Source: Chloroflexota bacterium
Lineage (GTDB): Bacteria; Chloroflexota; Anaerolineae; Anaerolineales; Anaerolineaceae
Direction: 5' to 3'
Assembly: GCA_004347695.1 (NCBI GenBank)
Contig: SLTK01000009.1
Location: forward strand, 749,744 to 813,743
Length of the DNA: 64,000 bases
The notes under the pieces are model-generated. The model saw nothing but the letters and a program-made list of their open reading frames with translations, was not told the DNA's origin and did no database searches. Each line of letters starts with the position of its first letter. Position 1 is the first letter of the stretch. Below, piece by piece: positions 1-8,754 of this stretch. Position numbers and translations under genes: made by a program.

Positions 1-1369
1 CCGACATGCGCTTGGTGAGTGTGGTCACCAGTACCCTTTCGCCGTTCTCGACCCGCGTGCGGATCTCCTTGACCAGGTCGTCCACCTGACCGTGGGTCGG
101 GCGGATATCGATGCCCGGATCGACCAGCCCGGTCGGGCGGATAATCTGCTCCACCACCTGCTCGGCGTGTTGCAATTCGTATTGAGCAGGCGTGGCCGAG
201 GTATAAATGGTGTACCCCATGTGCTGCTCGAATTCGGCGAAAGTCAACGGGCGGTTGTCCAGCGCCGAGGGCAGCCGGAAGCCGTATTCAACCAGAGTTC
301 CCTTGCGCGAACGGTCACCATTGTACATGCCGCGCACCTGCGGCACGGTCATGTGCGACTCGTCCAGGAATAAAAGATATTTGCTGGGCAGGTAGTCCAT
401 CAGCGTCCAGGGCGGCGAGCCCACCGGGCGCTGGTCCAGGTGACGCGAATAGTTTTCGATGCCGGAACAATAACCAACCTCTTTGAGCATTTCCAGGTCA
501 TAACGCGCTCGCTGGTCCAACCTTTGAGACTCCAGAATCCTTCCATCAGCCCGGAAGCGCGCCAGCTGCGTATCCAGTTCGTTCTCGATGTCCGAAATAG
601 CCTGTTTCAGCCGGTCTTCCTGGGTAATGTAATGTTTGGCCGGGAAGATTTGAGCCTGTTCAGGTTCTTCCAGCAGCTCGCCGGTCAACGGATTGAGCAG
701 TTGAATACGCTCCAACTCGTCGCCGAAAAACGACAACCGGTAGGCGCTTTTGTCCATGTATGCCGGAAAAATTTCCATGGTTTCGCCGCGCACGCGGAAG
801 GTTCCCGGACGCAGTTCCATATCATTGCGCTGATACTGCACCTCCACCAGTTGGCGCAACAGCGCGTTGCGGCGGAACACCGTGCCTTTTTGCAGGTTGA
901 TCACTCCCTTGCCGTAAGCTTCCGGGTTGCCAAGACCGTAAATGCAGGAAACCGACGCAACAATGATGACATCCTGCCGCGACATCAATGCGGCAGTGGC
1001 TGCCAGCCGCAGCCGGTCGATCTCCTCGTTGATTTCAGTCTCTTTTTCGATGTACAGGTCATGCCGCGGGACGTACGCCTCGGGTTGATAATAATCATAG
1101 TAGCTGACGAAGTACTCCACCGCGTTGTTCGGAAAAAATTCTTTGAATTCGGCATACAACTGGGCAGCCAGAGTTTTGTTATGCGCCATCACCAGCGCCG
1201 GCATCTGCATCTGCTGGATGATGTTTGCCATGGTAAAGGTTTTTCCGGTACCGGTAGCCCCCAACAATACCTGGTGCTTCATCCCCTTTTGAACGCCGTC
1301 CACCAATTGACGTATCGCCTCGGGTTGGTCGCCGGTTGGTTGGTAGGGCGCATTTAGTTGGAATTCCAT
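1..1369 (-). CDS. uvrB: UvrABC system protein B, N-terminal 456 codons (cut by window edge)
   Basis: UvrB is the damage-verifying helicase-like subunit of the UvrABC excision nuclease. The reading frame begins with ATG at 1369 on the minus strand and stays open to base 1, so the C-terminal third is outside the window. Visible landmarks are Walker A GATGTGKT at residues 37-44, the UvrB beta-hairpin motif [12 protein letters not shown] at 90-101 that is inserted between the DNA strands, and a DESH Walker B near residue 335. The N-terminus ([19 protein letters not shown]) matches the family start well. It lies downstream of pth and mfd on the same strand, separated from mfd by 114 bp, so it may have its own promoter. 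Identity is very secure. Confidence 0.97.
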   Translation of the reverse strand, partial: MEFQLNAPYQPTGDQPEAIRQLVDGVQKGMKHQVLLGATGTGKTFTMANIIQQMQMPALVMAHNKTLAAQLYAEFKEFFPNNAVEYFVSYYDYYQPEAYVPRHDLYIEKETEINEEIDRLRLAATAALMSRQDVIIVASVSCIYGLGNPEAYGKGVINLQKGTVFRRNALLRQLVEVQYQRNDMELRPGTFRVRGETMEIFPAYMDKSAYRLSFFGDELERIQLLNPLTGELLEEPEQAQIFPAKHYITQEDRLKQAISDIENELDTQLARFRADGRILESQRLDQRARYDLEMLKEVGYCSGIENYSRHLDQRPVGSPPWTLMDYLPSKYLLFLDESHMTVPQVRGMYNGDRSRKGTLVEYGFRLPSALDNRPLTFAEFEQHMGYTIYTSATPAQYELQHAEQVVEQIIRPTGLVDPGIDIRPTHGQVDDLVKEIRTRVENGERVLVTTLTKRMS

Positions 1370-1439
1370 GGAACCCTCACTCGCCTTGTACAGTAAAGAC
1401 TCCACCTAAAGCGGAGTTAGATGTTTTCGGTTATCTTGC

Positions 1440-1467
1440 ATTCTATCACAAAAGCGATCGAAATAAA
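1440..1467 (-). promoter_or_regulatory. Candidate promoter for uvrB in the mfd-uvrB gap
   Basis: On the minus strand a TAGAAT hexamer (1440-1445) lies 16 bp downstream of TTTATT (1462-1467), about 70 bp before the uvrB start. The -10 is reasonable and the -35 is poor. No LexA-type palindrome was recognised in the gap. Confidence 0.3.
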
Positions 1468-1483
1468 ACATATTTTCTAATTT

Positions 1484-4400
1484 TTATAGATTCTGCAGCG
1501 CTTTCAACAAGGCGGTCAACCGCTCGCGCCACTCAGGGTCGGATTCCTGAAACAGCATCCAGTAGGCATTTTTCCCGGCTCGGGCGCCAAAACCTACATT
1601 GGGCAGGCTGCGATTGGGCGAGCCTTCCGGCAGCGCCGGATAGCGCAAAACCATCTGGTCGCCTTCGTTCGAGACCGAGGCCAACCCCGCATCTTCGGCC
1701 ATAATTTTGACCCGGATCTGGTAGAAAAGGTTGCTCAATTGATCGGGCAGCTTGCCAAAACGGTCTTCGAACTCGCTGGCCAGCGCATCCAATTCGGCCT
1801 CGTCGACGATATTCGAAATGCGGCGGTAAAGCCCCAGGCGCACATTCTGCTCGGCGATAAACGCGGAAGGAATTCCAGTTGGAATCGGCAAATCAACATT
1901 GACTGCCAGTCCAATTTCACGCAAGTCGCTCGACAGTTGTGGCGATGGCAGCCCGCTCACCTGCCGGATTTGACGAACAGCCTGTCCGAGCAGGCGGGTA
2001 TACAGGTAAAAACCAATCGAAGCAATATAGCCATGCTGGCGGCTGCCAAGCAGTTCACCTGCGCCGCGCATTTCCAAATCACGCATGGCAATCGAGTACC
2101 CGGCGCCCAACTGAGTATTCTCGGCAATGATTTCGAGTCGTTCCTGCCCCTCGATGGTGGGCGGGCGGCGGCGGTGGCGGAAGAAATAAGCGTAGGCGCG
2201 CTGCGCACCGCGCCCGACCCGGCCGCGCAACTGGTACAACTGGGCCAGGCCAAAGGTGTCGCCGCGATCCACGATAAGCGTATTGGCATTGGGGATATCC
2301 AACCCCGATTCGATGATCGAGGTACATAGAAGCACATCGATCTCGCCATTGGTGAACATGTGCATCACCCGCGAGAGCTCGCCTTCGTTCATTTGTCCAT
2401 GACCGATGCCGATACGTGCGTCCGGCACCAGGTTGGAGAGGTGGCTCTTCATGGCATAAATCGTGTGAACCCGGTTATGCACGAAAAACACCTGCCCGCC
2501 GCGCTCCACTTCGCGTAGAATCGCCTGACGCACCAGCTTTTGTGAGTACGGACCGATGTGGGTGATGATCGGCAGGCGCTCGGCCGGCGGTGTGTTGATC
2601 ATGGATATATCGCGCACCCCGGTCAACGCCATGTACAGCGTGCGCGGGATGGGCGTAGCTGTCAGAGTCAGCACATCCACCTCGGTACGCATTTTCTTCA
2701 AGTGCTCCTTGTGGGTGACGCCGAAGCGCTGCTCTTCATCGATGATCAAAAGGCCAAGGTCTTTGAAAGCCACGTCCTGTGAAATCAAGCGATGGGTGCC
2801 GATGACAATGTCCACTTCTCCCATTTCCAGACGCGCGATGACCTGGTCCTGTTCTTTGGCGGTGCGAAAGCGCGAAAGCATTTCCACCTGCACCGGGAAA
2901 GTAGCCAGCCGTTGGCGGAAGGTGTCATAGTGCTGCTGCGCCAGAACAGTGGTTGGAACCAGCACCGCTACCTGCTTACCCGACATGACCGCTTTGAACG
3001 CCGCACGCAGCGCGACCTCAGTTTTGCCGTAGCCTACATCGCCGCAAAGCAGGCGATCCATGGGGCGCGGGCTTTCCATATCCTTTTTTACTTCCTGGAT
3101 GGCCTTTAGCTGGTCATCCGTTTCGGTGTAAGGGAAGCTGGCTTCCAGGTCATGCTGCCAGGTGGAATCCATCTCAAATGAAAAGCCATTGGCAACCTGC
3201 CGTCGGGCATAGAGATCCAACAGGTCCTGAGCCACCTCAAGCACCGCCTCGCGCACACGCTGTTTCGTTTGCGTCCATTCGCCGCTGCCAAGGCGGGTTG
3301 GGTGCGGCGCCTCGCCGCTGGCGCCAATGTACCGGCTCAGCCGGTCAGCCTGATGGACCGGAACGAAGAGTTGGTCCCCTTCGGCATATTCCACGCATAG
3401 AAAATCACGCTCCACCCCGTCCAACACTCGCTGCACCAGCCCGATGAAACGGCCAATACCGTGATCGACATGCACGACCCAGGTACCAGGTCGCAGGTCG
3501 GCATAATTGGCTTCAGGAGCTTCGGCAATGGGTCGGGCGCGATGGCGCGGCTGCGGGCGCTCCCAGCCAAATATTTCACTGTCGGTAAACAGGTGAAAAT
3601 CCTGACTGTCGGCATTGGTCAGCACCCAGCCTTCGCTCAATGTCCCCTCGATGAACTCCGGTGTGCCATCCGGTTGATCCAGCGGGCGCTGTTCCTGCCA
3701 CATTTCTTTCAGCCGCCCGACCTGGCGCGAGACAACTGCACTGGATTTGCCCCTGCGGCTCAACCCGGATAAGGTCTCGAGAAAAGCATTCAACCGGCCG
3801 CCAAAACGCTGACCTTTTTGGAAACAATCCGCCAGAGCAGAAGGTTCGTCAGAGGTGGAGAAACCGAATTCGAGTGCGGGATGGGCGCTCAGGTTGTCGA
3901 GGATTTCTGACCAGGACAGGTAAGGGATGGGAAACGATTCCGGCAGCGTGCCTTCCGCCAGGCTGTCATTTCTCAGCCGAACGGATTGTTCTTCGATCTC
4001 ATTGGCAATCGACTGCAGCAGATCAAGGTCATCAACCAGCACCTGTGCCTGCTGCGGCAGGTAATCCAAAATGCTGGCCTGGGCCGGGTGAACCACCGGC
4101 AAATAAAACTCTTCGACATCCATCCCCGGCAGGTCCAGACCACTGGCGTAACCGGGTAACACTTCCCGCGCAGGGGTGATCAACAATTTGTCCAGCCGGT
4201 GTAGCGTGCGCTGTGAGGCCGGGTCAAAGCGGCGCAGGGTATCAATTTCGTCGCCGAAGAACTCAAATCGCACCGGTGTGGCTTCAGCCGGGGGCCAAAT
4301 ATCTAAAATTCCACCGCGGTGGGAAAATTGCCCGGGTTCAAGCACGATTTCAGCAGGTTGGTAGCCAATACCCACCCAATTGCGCTTGAGGGATTCCAAA

Positions 4401-4861
4401 GGCACAATCTGATTGACCTTTGCGGTCTTGCTGTTTTTGATAAAGTCGCGCCGGGGCAGCGTGCGGGTCATCAGCGCGCGTACCGGGGCCACGATGACGG
4501 GCGGAACAGCCGGTTTTTCGGCGCCCATCAGGTGGTAAACTGCCAGCGCGGTCAGCGCTTGCAGTCGGTCGCGCCGGGTGACCGTACCCCAGGCAGCCTG
4601 CTCGTAAAATAACGGGTTCGGCTCGGGGTAATACAGCGGCGGCAGCCCATCCATCCAATAAGTCAGCTCATCGATGACGGTCAGCGCCCGGTCGGTGCGG
4701 TCGGTGATCAGCAGGATCGGCGCCTGCACGTCGCGGTGCAGCGCTGCGACCACCGGCAGACGGGCAGAACGCATCAGCCCCAGGCCGGAATGAGCCTGAC
4801 CGGCGCGCAAATCACGCAAAAATGCCTGATACGCAGGCAGTGAACGGATGCGTTCGATCAA
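1484..4861 (-). CDS. mfd: Transcription-repair coupling factor Mfd
   Basis: Mfd is the SF2 translocase that removes RNA polymerase stalled at lesions and recruits UvrA. The 1125-residue product has the usual family length. The N-terminal UvrB-like half is followed by the RNA-polymerase interaction domain (VVHVDHGIGRFIGL near residue 465), then the RecG-like motor with Walker A GDVGYGKT near 607, a DEEQ box (DEEQRFGV) near 709 and TATPIPRTL, and finally the C-terminal D7 region. It starts 3 bp after the pth stop, so the two are probably co-transcribed, and it is followed by uvrB. Pairing mfd with uvrB places both branches of nucleotide-excision repair in one locus. No truncation or missing motif was seen. 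Confidence 0.97.
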   Translation of the reverse strand: MIERIRSLPAYQAFLRDLRAGQAHSGLGLMRSARLPVVAALHRDVQAPILLITDRTDRALTVIDELTYWMDGLPPLYYPEPNPLFYEQAAWGTVTRRDRLQALTALAVYHLMGAEKPAVPPVIVAPVRALMTRTLPRRDFIKNSKTAKVNQIVPLESLKRNWVGIGYQPAEIVLEPGQFSHRGGILDIWPPAEATPVRFEFFGDEIDTLRRFDPASQRTLHRLDKLLITPAREVLPGYASGLDLPGMDVEEFYLPVVHPAQASILDYLPQQAQVLVDDLDLLQSIANEIEEQSVRLRNDSLAEGTLPESFPIPYLSWSEILDNLSAHPALEFGFSTSDEPSALADCFQKGQRFGGRLNAFLETLSGLSRRGKSSAVVSRQVGRLKEMWQEQRPLDQPDGTPEFIEGTLSEGWVLTNADSQDFHLFTDSEIFGWERPQPRHRARPIAEAPEANYADLRPGTWVVHVDHGIGRFIGLVQRVLDGVERDFLCVEYAEGDQLFVPVHQADRLSRYIGASGEAPHPTRLGSGEWTQTKQRVREAVLEVAQDLLDLYARRQVANGFSFEMDSTWQHDLEASFPYTETDDQLKAIQEVKKDMESPRPMDRLLCGDVGYGKTEVALRAAFKAVMSGKQVAVLVPTTVLAQQHYDTFRQRLATFPVQVEMLSRFRTAKEQDQVIARLEMGEVDIVIGTHRLISQDVAFKDLGLLIIDEEQRFGVTHKEHLKKMRTEVDVLTLTATPIPRTLYMALTGVRDISMINTPPAERLPIITHIGPYSQKLVRQAILREVERGGQVFFVHNRVHTIYAMKSHLSNLVPDARIGIGHGQMNEGELSRVMHMFTNGEIDVLLCTSIIESGLDIPNANTLIVDRGDTFGLAQLYQLRGRVGRGAQRAYAYFFRHRRRPPTIEGQERLEIIAENTQLGAGYSIAMRDLEMRGAGELLGSRQHGYIASIGFYLYTRLLGQAVRQIRQVSGLPSPQLSSDLREIGLAVNVDLPIPTGIPSAFIAEQNVRLGLYRRISNIVDEAELDALASEFEDRFGKLPDQLSNLFYQIRVKIMAEDAGLASVSNEGDQMVLRYPALPEGSPNRSLPNVGFGARAGKNAYWMLFQESDPEWRERLTALLKALQNL

Positions 4862-4864
4862 CGC

Positions 4865-5497
4865 CTACTCCTCGAGCTGCGAGCCGTTATAGCGGTTCAT
4901 GGCAGCTTCCAATCCGTCGGTCACAAACACACGGACGGCGGCAGCCGCTGCATCAATGAGAAAGGGCAATTCTTTTTGCTCTTCAGCATGGAAATGGTTG
5001 AGGACATACCCGGCGCCGCCCCTGGGACCGGCCGGACGCCCGATGCCAAAGCGCAGGCGGGGAAAATCCTGGGTGCCAATGCGCTCGATAATCGACTGCA
5101 CCCCTTTTTGCCCGGCAGAACCGCCGCCCGGCCGCATGCGCAAGACGCCAAATGGCAGGTCGATGTCGTCGTGAACCACGATCAGATTTTCGTGCGGGAT
5201 TTTGTAAAAGCGGACCAATCCCGAAACCGATTCACCCGAGAGGTTCATATAGGTTTGCGGTTTGGCCAGCACGATTTTAACCTCGCCAATAACCCCGGAT
5301 CCGGTCAAAGCGCGGTTTTGTACGCGGGTCAACTTTACTCCCAGGTCGGCTGCCAACTGGTCAATGACCATAAAGCCGGCATTGTGGCGGCTGTCGCGGT
5401 ATTCCCGGCCGGGGTTGCCCAACCCGACCAGCAGGTAGGCAGCAGTCCCATCCAGGACGGGTTCACTAATTTTGCGGCGAAAGAGGTTGATTGGCAT
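4865..5497 (-). CDS. pth: Peptidyl-tRNA hydrolase
   Basis: Pth cleaves the ester bond of peptidyl-tRNAs that drop off the ribosome, recycling tRNA. The 210-residue product has the signature VGLGNPGREY followed by the catalytic-histidine stretch SRHNAGFMVID, then KPQTYMNLSGESV and the VVHDDIDLPFG and GGGSAGQKG motifs. There are about 20 extra N-terminal residues before the conserved core; the ATG at 5497 is kept because an AGGATGAG ribosome-binding sequence precedes it. It is the first gene of the pth-mfd pair on the minus strand. Confidence 0.96.
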   Translation of the reverse strand: MPINLFRRKISEPVLDGTAAYLLVGLGNPGREYRDSRHNAGFMVIDQLAADLGVKLTRVQNRALTGSGVIGEVKIVLAKPQTYMNLSGESVSGLVRFYKIPHENLIVVHDDIDLPFGVLRMRPGGGSAGQKGVQSIIERIGTQDFPRLRFGIGRPAGPRGGAGYVLNHFHAEEQKELPFLIDAAAAAVRVFVTDGLEAAMNRYNGSQLEE

Positions 5498-5638
5498 AAC
5501 TCATCCTGAAATCGCGGTGGAACATGGACGAAATAATCGGCCCGACAACGAATGAAAACGACAAATGCATGACAGGTAAGTCTATCACGTTGCTGCCAGG
5601 CGTGCAAATGAGGTTTTCTGCTTTTCAGGTCATTTGTA

Positions 5639-5726
5639 TGGTTTGTCATCGCGAGCCTGGCGAAGCGATCTACGCCGGTTTCCCTAGACCGGTGGGCTGC
5701 AGGATGATCGTAAATTGTCACGTCCA
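5639..5726. repeat. Degenerate intergenic palindromic repeat
   Basis: The 454-bp gap between pth and the next gene contains a stretch beginning GTCATCGCGAGC and GGCGAAGCGATCT, which resembles the common bacterial dispersed repeat with the core GTCATTGCGAG...GAAGCAATCT. It is followed by a hairpin (GCCGGT/ACCGGT). Only one copy is seen here, so its repeat nature rests on recalled similarity. The rest of the gap shows no convincing gene; a 95-codon open frame across it looks like read-through of this element. Confidence 0.4.
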
Positions 5727-5936
5727 CAGATTGCTCCTCGCAAAAATCACAACATGGAAATGCAATACACGAATTAATAAACTTGCTTACTGCATTTCAA
5801 GCCATAATTGACTTATGATCAGGTTGTTGGAGACCTTCGGTTAGATGCGGCGCGATCGAGGTTTAGAAATAGATAAAAGCCATAAAAAAACCGCTGTAAA
5901 ATATCTTGACAATTTATATTGAAATTAGCCGTGTGT

Positions 5937-5942
5937 TATAAT
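5937..5942 (+). promoter_or_regulatory. -10 element (TATAAT) almost at the start codon
   Basis: A perfect TATAAT ends 9 bp before the ATG at 5952. The nearest good -35 (TTGACA, 5906-5911) is 25 bp away, too far for ordinary sigma-70 spacing. If the -10 is used, the transcript would begin about 3 nt before the ATG. Confidence 0.5.
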
Positions 5943-5951
5943 GGAGCAACC

Positions 5952-6401
5952 ATGGAAGAAGCTCAAACACCTCAACCTCCAGCCGAGTCGCAGCCTTCCC
6001 TGCATTCCGAGGGTAAAGCCAAAGTCCAGGTCCAGGTCTGGATCATCGTTCTGGCCGTAATCCTTCTGGTCGGATTGATCGCCGGCGGGGTATTCCTGCT
6101 GGCAAGCGCACCTGAAGGCACAACCGCCAAAGTTCGCGACATATTCATCATTTTCATGGCGCTCGAATCACTGGTGCTGGGCGTCGGGTTGATCGTGCTG
6201 ATCTTGCAACTGGCAACCTTAATCAACCTGCTGCAAAACGAGATCAAGCCCATCCTCGACTCCACCAGTGAAACCGTCAACCATTTGCGCGGGACAACTC
6301 AGTTTCTATCCAACAACCTGGTTGAGCCCGTCTTGAAAATGAATGAGTATCTGGCCGGGTTGAAAAAGGCATTTGACCTCTTCCGTCCGGGTAAACATTG
6401 A
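5952..6401 (+). CDS. Small membrane protein of unknown function
   Basis: The product (about 149 residues) is not a family I can name. It has a polar Pro/Gln-rich N-terminus, two strongly hydrophobic segments at about residues 30-55 and 70-100, and a C-terminal amphipathic stretch ending LFRPGKH. The layout suggests an inner-membrane protein with a cytosolic tail. The start at 5952 is preferred over an in-frame ATG at 5919 because TATAAT (5937-5942) lies between them and GGAG sits 5 bp upstream of 5952. It is followed 48 bp later by a YtxH-like protein and may share its transcript, which ends at the hairpin near 6820. Confidence 0.75.
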   Translation: MEEAQTPQPPAESQPSLHSEGKAKVQVQVWIIVLAVILLVGLIAGGVFLLASAPEGTTAKVRDIFIIFMALESLVLGVGLIVLILQLATLINLLQNEIKPILDSTSETVNHLRGTTQFLSNNLVEPVLKMNEYLAGLKKAFDLFRPGKH

Positions 6402-6449
6402 GTGATCCATAACCGCAGATATGTAGCCAACTGAAAGGAGAAACGAGTC

Positions 6450-6800
6450 ATGTCAGATCGAGATGAGTTTGGAGCGTTTTTGGTAGGTTTTGTGGTAGGC
6501 GGCCTGACCGGCGCAATTACCGCGCTGTTACTTGCCCCGCAATCCGGTGAGGAAACGCGCGGCGTGATTAAAGAGCGCGCGTTCGAGCTTAAAGATAAAG
6601 CTGCTACCAGCATGGGTGAGGTTTACACTTCCGCCGAAGCTGCGGCTGCGGAAGCCGTAAAAAAGGCTGAGGTGCTGTTAGCCCAGGCCAAAGAAACTGC
6701 TGCGGAATTACAGAAAAAAGGCGCCGTTGTCATCGAGGAACAGAAATCAAAAATTAGCCGTATGGCCTCGAAGGACGATTCAGGCGTAGTTGCTGAATAA
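6450..6800 (+). CDS. YtxH domain-containing protein
   Basis: This 116-residue protein has the YtxH/gas-vesicle-protein-like layout. A Gly-rich hydrophobic N-terminal segment (GFVVGGLTGAITALLLAPQSG) is followed by a long Ala/Glu/Lys-rich helix. YtxH-family proteins are small, often stress-associated envelope or coiled-coil proteins without known enzymatic activity. A strong AAGGAG ribosome-binding site precedes the ATG, and a rho-independent terminator follows about 20 bp after the stop. Its pairing with the preceding small membrane protein suggests a two-gene unit. Confidence 0.8.
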   Translation: MSDRDEFGAFLVGFVVGGLTGAITALLLAPQSGEETRGVIKERAFELKDKAATSMGEVYTSAEAAAAEAVKKAEVLLAQAKETAAELQKKGAVVIEEQKSKISRMASKDDSGVVAE

Positions 6801-6819
6801 CCTGTAATCCTATATTTGA

Positions 6820-6852
6820 AAAACGGTCAGTTTCAAAGCTGACCGTTTTTTT
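6820..6852 (+). terminator. Rho-independent terminator, usable from both sides
   Basis: AAAACGGTCAG (6820-6830) pairs with CTGACCGTTTT (6839-6849) across an 8-nt loop and runs into a T tract on the plus strand. The A run on the 5' side gives a T tract on the minus strand, so it can also serve the convergent nnr gene. Confidence 0.85.
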
Positions 6853-6873
6853 GTTTCTTCGGTTTCTACTGGT

Positions 6874-8487
6874 TTAAGCTTCAAATTCACGCAGGACTTC
6901 CGGGACGGCAGCCAGCACATCCCCGGCCAGAACACTGGCCGGGTGCCCAACCAGGTCGATGGCCGCCAGACCAGCCTGCGCGTGAATCCACGCACCGGCA
7001 ATGGCTGCATCCAGCGCCGAAACGCCTTGCGCCCGCAGTCCAACGATCAACCCGGCCAGGACGTCGCCGGTGCCGGCGCGCGCCAGCGATGCTGTGGCAA
7101 CCGGGATGATAAACGTTCGCCCGGCCGGGTCAGCGATCACGGTCATAGCGCCCTTCAAGACCACCACATGCCCCCATTCGACTGCATACTTGCGGGCAAT
7201 TTCCACCCGGTCTGCCTGTATGGCAGACACCTCGAGCCCGGTCAATACGCTCATCTCGCCGGGATGCGGGGTCAGGATGGTCTCGGGCGGCAGCTTTTTT
7301 GGCCATTCTGAAATGTGAATCAGGTGTTTTAACCCATCCGCGTCCACCACTAAAGGCGGCAGAGTCGGCGTTTGCCCTTTTTTTCGTTGTGAACTTCCCA
7401 GGAAGCCTAATCCCTCACGTTTGCCTTCCGTCGGGACAGCCGATAGCAAGCGCTGCATAAAGTGAGCGGTGGTTTGCTCCATGCCAAGCCCGGGTCCGAC
7501 CAGCAGCGCGGTAACCCGTTCCAGGTTGGCGAAAAGCACATCTTCAGCGCCCTCCGCGATGACCCCCAACTCATGCGGCAGCAGCAACCAGGTAATTTCA
7601 GGCAGCAGCCCAGATAAGACAGGGTGCAGCGGGCTGGGGACTGCCAGCCTCACCAAACCGGCGCCGATGCGGTAAGCAGCTTCCCCTGCCAGGGCCGCAG
7701 CGCCAGTGAAATTCACTGAACCCGCAACCACCAGCGCCGTGCCAAATGTGCCTTTATGGGCATCTTTTGGCCGGGCCGGCAGGATTTCAGCTACCTGGCG
7801 CTCTGAAACGACATGGGATTGCACCGTTTGCAATGCCTTCAAGTCGCCTGGCAGACCCAGATCGACCACTTGCAGGCCGCCGACAAAGTTATAAGCCGGG
7901 AAGCGCAACAGACCGACCTTAACCGCGTCCATGCAGATGGTTAATTCAGCCGGAATGACCCAGCGGGCAACCTCGCCGCTATCGCAATCGACGCCGGATG
8001 GGCAATCCACGGCAACAATATGCCGCGGCAGCCGGAAGTCTAATATGTGTTCGAACCAGGCTTCGAGTTCCGGTTTAAGCGGCAATTTTATTCCGGTGCC
8101 AAGCACCCCGTCCAACAGCACGTCCGCTGTACCCAGCCAGTGTTCCAATTTTTCCCAGTCGGCGTCGCTATCCACCGCCAATACCTCGCCGTGCGCCTGG
8201 ATCACGCGCGCCAGGTAGGGATCATTTTCAGGCCGCGGGCGGACCAGAGCCGCTTTCACCCGCCACCCCAACCCCGCCAGGGTTTCCAACGCCACCAGCG
8301 TATCGCCGCCATTGTTGCCAGACCCGACCAGCCCAACAACTCCCCCGGGTCTGGATTGCCCAAAGGCATGCTGAATCACCTGGGCGACGCCGCGCCCGGC
8401 GCGTTCCATCATCTCGGCATAACTGACGCCAGAAGCATTTCCCTCTTTTTCTATCGCTTGCATCTCTGCAACGGTAACCAGTCTCAT
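6874..8487 (-). CDS. nnr: Bifunctional NAD(P)H-hydrate epimerase / ADP-dependent dehydratase
   Basis: This enzyme repairs hydrated NADH and NADPH: the N-terminal domain interconverts R and S epimers and the C-terminal domain dehydrates the S form using ADP. The 537-residue fusion has the YjeF_N domain (residues 1-215, with GSGNNGGDT near 57) and the YjeF_C ribokinase-like domain (about 225-535, with KDAHKGTFGTALVVAGS and GTGDVLAGLIVGL near 475). Residues of roughly 350-377 form a Lys/Gly/Arg-rich segment that looks like an in-frame insertion in a loop. TATAAT on the minus strand lies about 33 bp upstream of the ATG. The gene converges on the YtxH gene across a shared terminator. Confidence 0.94.
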   Translation of the reverse strand: MRLVTVAEMQAIEKEGNASGVSYAEMMERAGRGVAQVIQHAFGQSRPGGVVGLVGSGNNGGDTLVALETLAGLGWRVKAALVRPRPENDPYLARVIQAHGEVLAVDSDADWEKLEHWLGTADVLLDGVLGTGIKLPLKPELEAWFEHILDFRLPRHIVAVDCPSGVDCDSGEVARWVIPAELTICMDAVKVGLLRFPAYNFVGGLQVVDLGLPGDLKALQTVQSHVVSERQVAEILPARPKDAHKGTFGTALVVAGSVNFTGAAALAGEAAYRIGAGLVRLAVPSPLHPVLSGLLPEITWLLLPHELGVIAEGAEDVLFANLERVTALLVGPGLGMEQTTAHFMQRLLSAVPTEGKREGLGFLGSSQRKKGQTPTLPPLVVDADGLKHLIHISEWPKKLPPETILTPHPGEMSVLTGLEVSAIQADRVEIARKYAVEWGHVVVLKGAMTVIADPAGRTFIIPVATASLARAGTGDVLAGLIVGLRAQGVSALDAAIAGAWIHAQAGLAAIDLVGHPASVLAGDVLAAVPEVLREFEA

Positions 8488-8519
8488 CGCGGCTCCTGTC
8501 AGTTTGGACCCCTGGTTCC

Positions 8520-8525
8520 ATTATA
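8520..8525 (-). promoter_or_regulatory. -10 element for nnr
   Basis: TATAAT on the minus strand lies 32 bp upstream of the nnr start codon. No clear -35 was seen at 16-18 bp. Confidence 0.4.
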
Positions 8526-8583
8526 GACCGGGTTTTAAAATCAGGCTGCCTGGCCGGATAGGGAGATTGCTGCTGTTTTCCGG

Positions 8584-8619
8584 TACGGGCTGGATGGCAA
8601 GTACGGGCTGGATGGCAAG
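8584..8619. repeat. Two perfect tandem copies of an 18-bp unit
   Basis: TACGGGCTGGATGGCAAG occurs at 8584-8601 and again immediately at 8602-8619. It lies in the 267-bp gap between the divergent nnr and spermidine-synthase-like genes, with no open frame that would explain it. Confidence 0.8.
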
Positions 8620-8742
8620 TAGCCCAACGGGCGAGGCTACAGGCATAATCCACGATAGGTATTCCCTTCTCCACCTCGCTGCTACCGATGCAAGGCCGCC
8701 GAAAAGATACCAGGCTTCGCCGCTCCATCAGGTTCATTACGG

Positions 8743-8748
8743 TATAAT
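8743..8748 (+). promoter_or_regulatory. -10 element giving a leaderless transcript
   Basis: TATAAT ends 6 bp before the ATG at 8755. Normal -10 to start-site spacing puts transcription initiation on or next to the A of the start codon, and there is no ribosome-binding site. No consensus -35 is visible. Confidence 0.5.
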
Positions 8749-8754
8749 CGCTGC

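Noticed and set aside
440-1357. 305-codon open frame on the plus strand
   Set aside because: It lies entirely antisense to uvrB, has no ribosome-binding site or recognisable domain, and arises from the codon bias of the opposite strand.
5524-5811. 95-codon plus-strand open frame in the pth gap
   Set aside because: It reads through a degenerate dispersed repeat, has no ribosome-binding site and no domain.
5906-5942. TTGACA plus TATAAT as a consensus promoter pair
   Set aside because: The two hexamers are 25 bp apart, too far for a normal sigma-70 spacer; only the -10 was kept.
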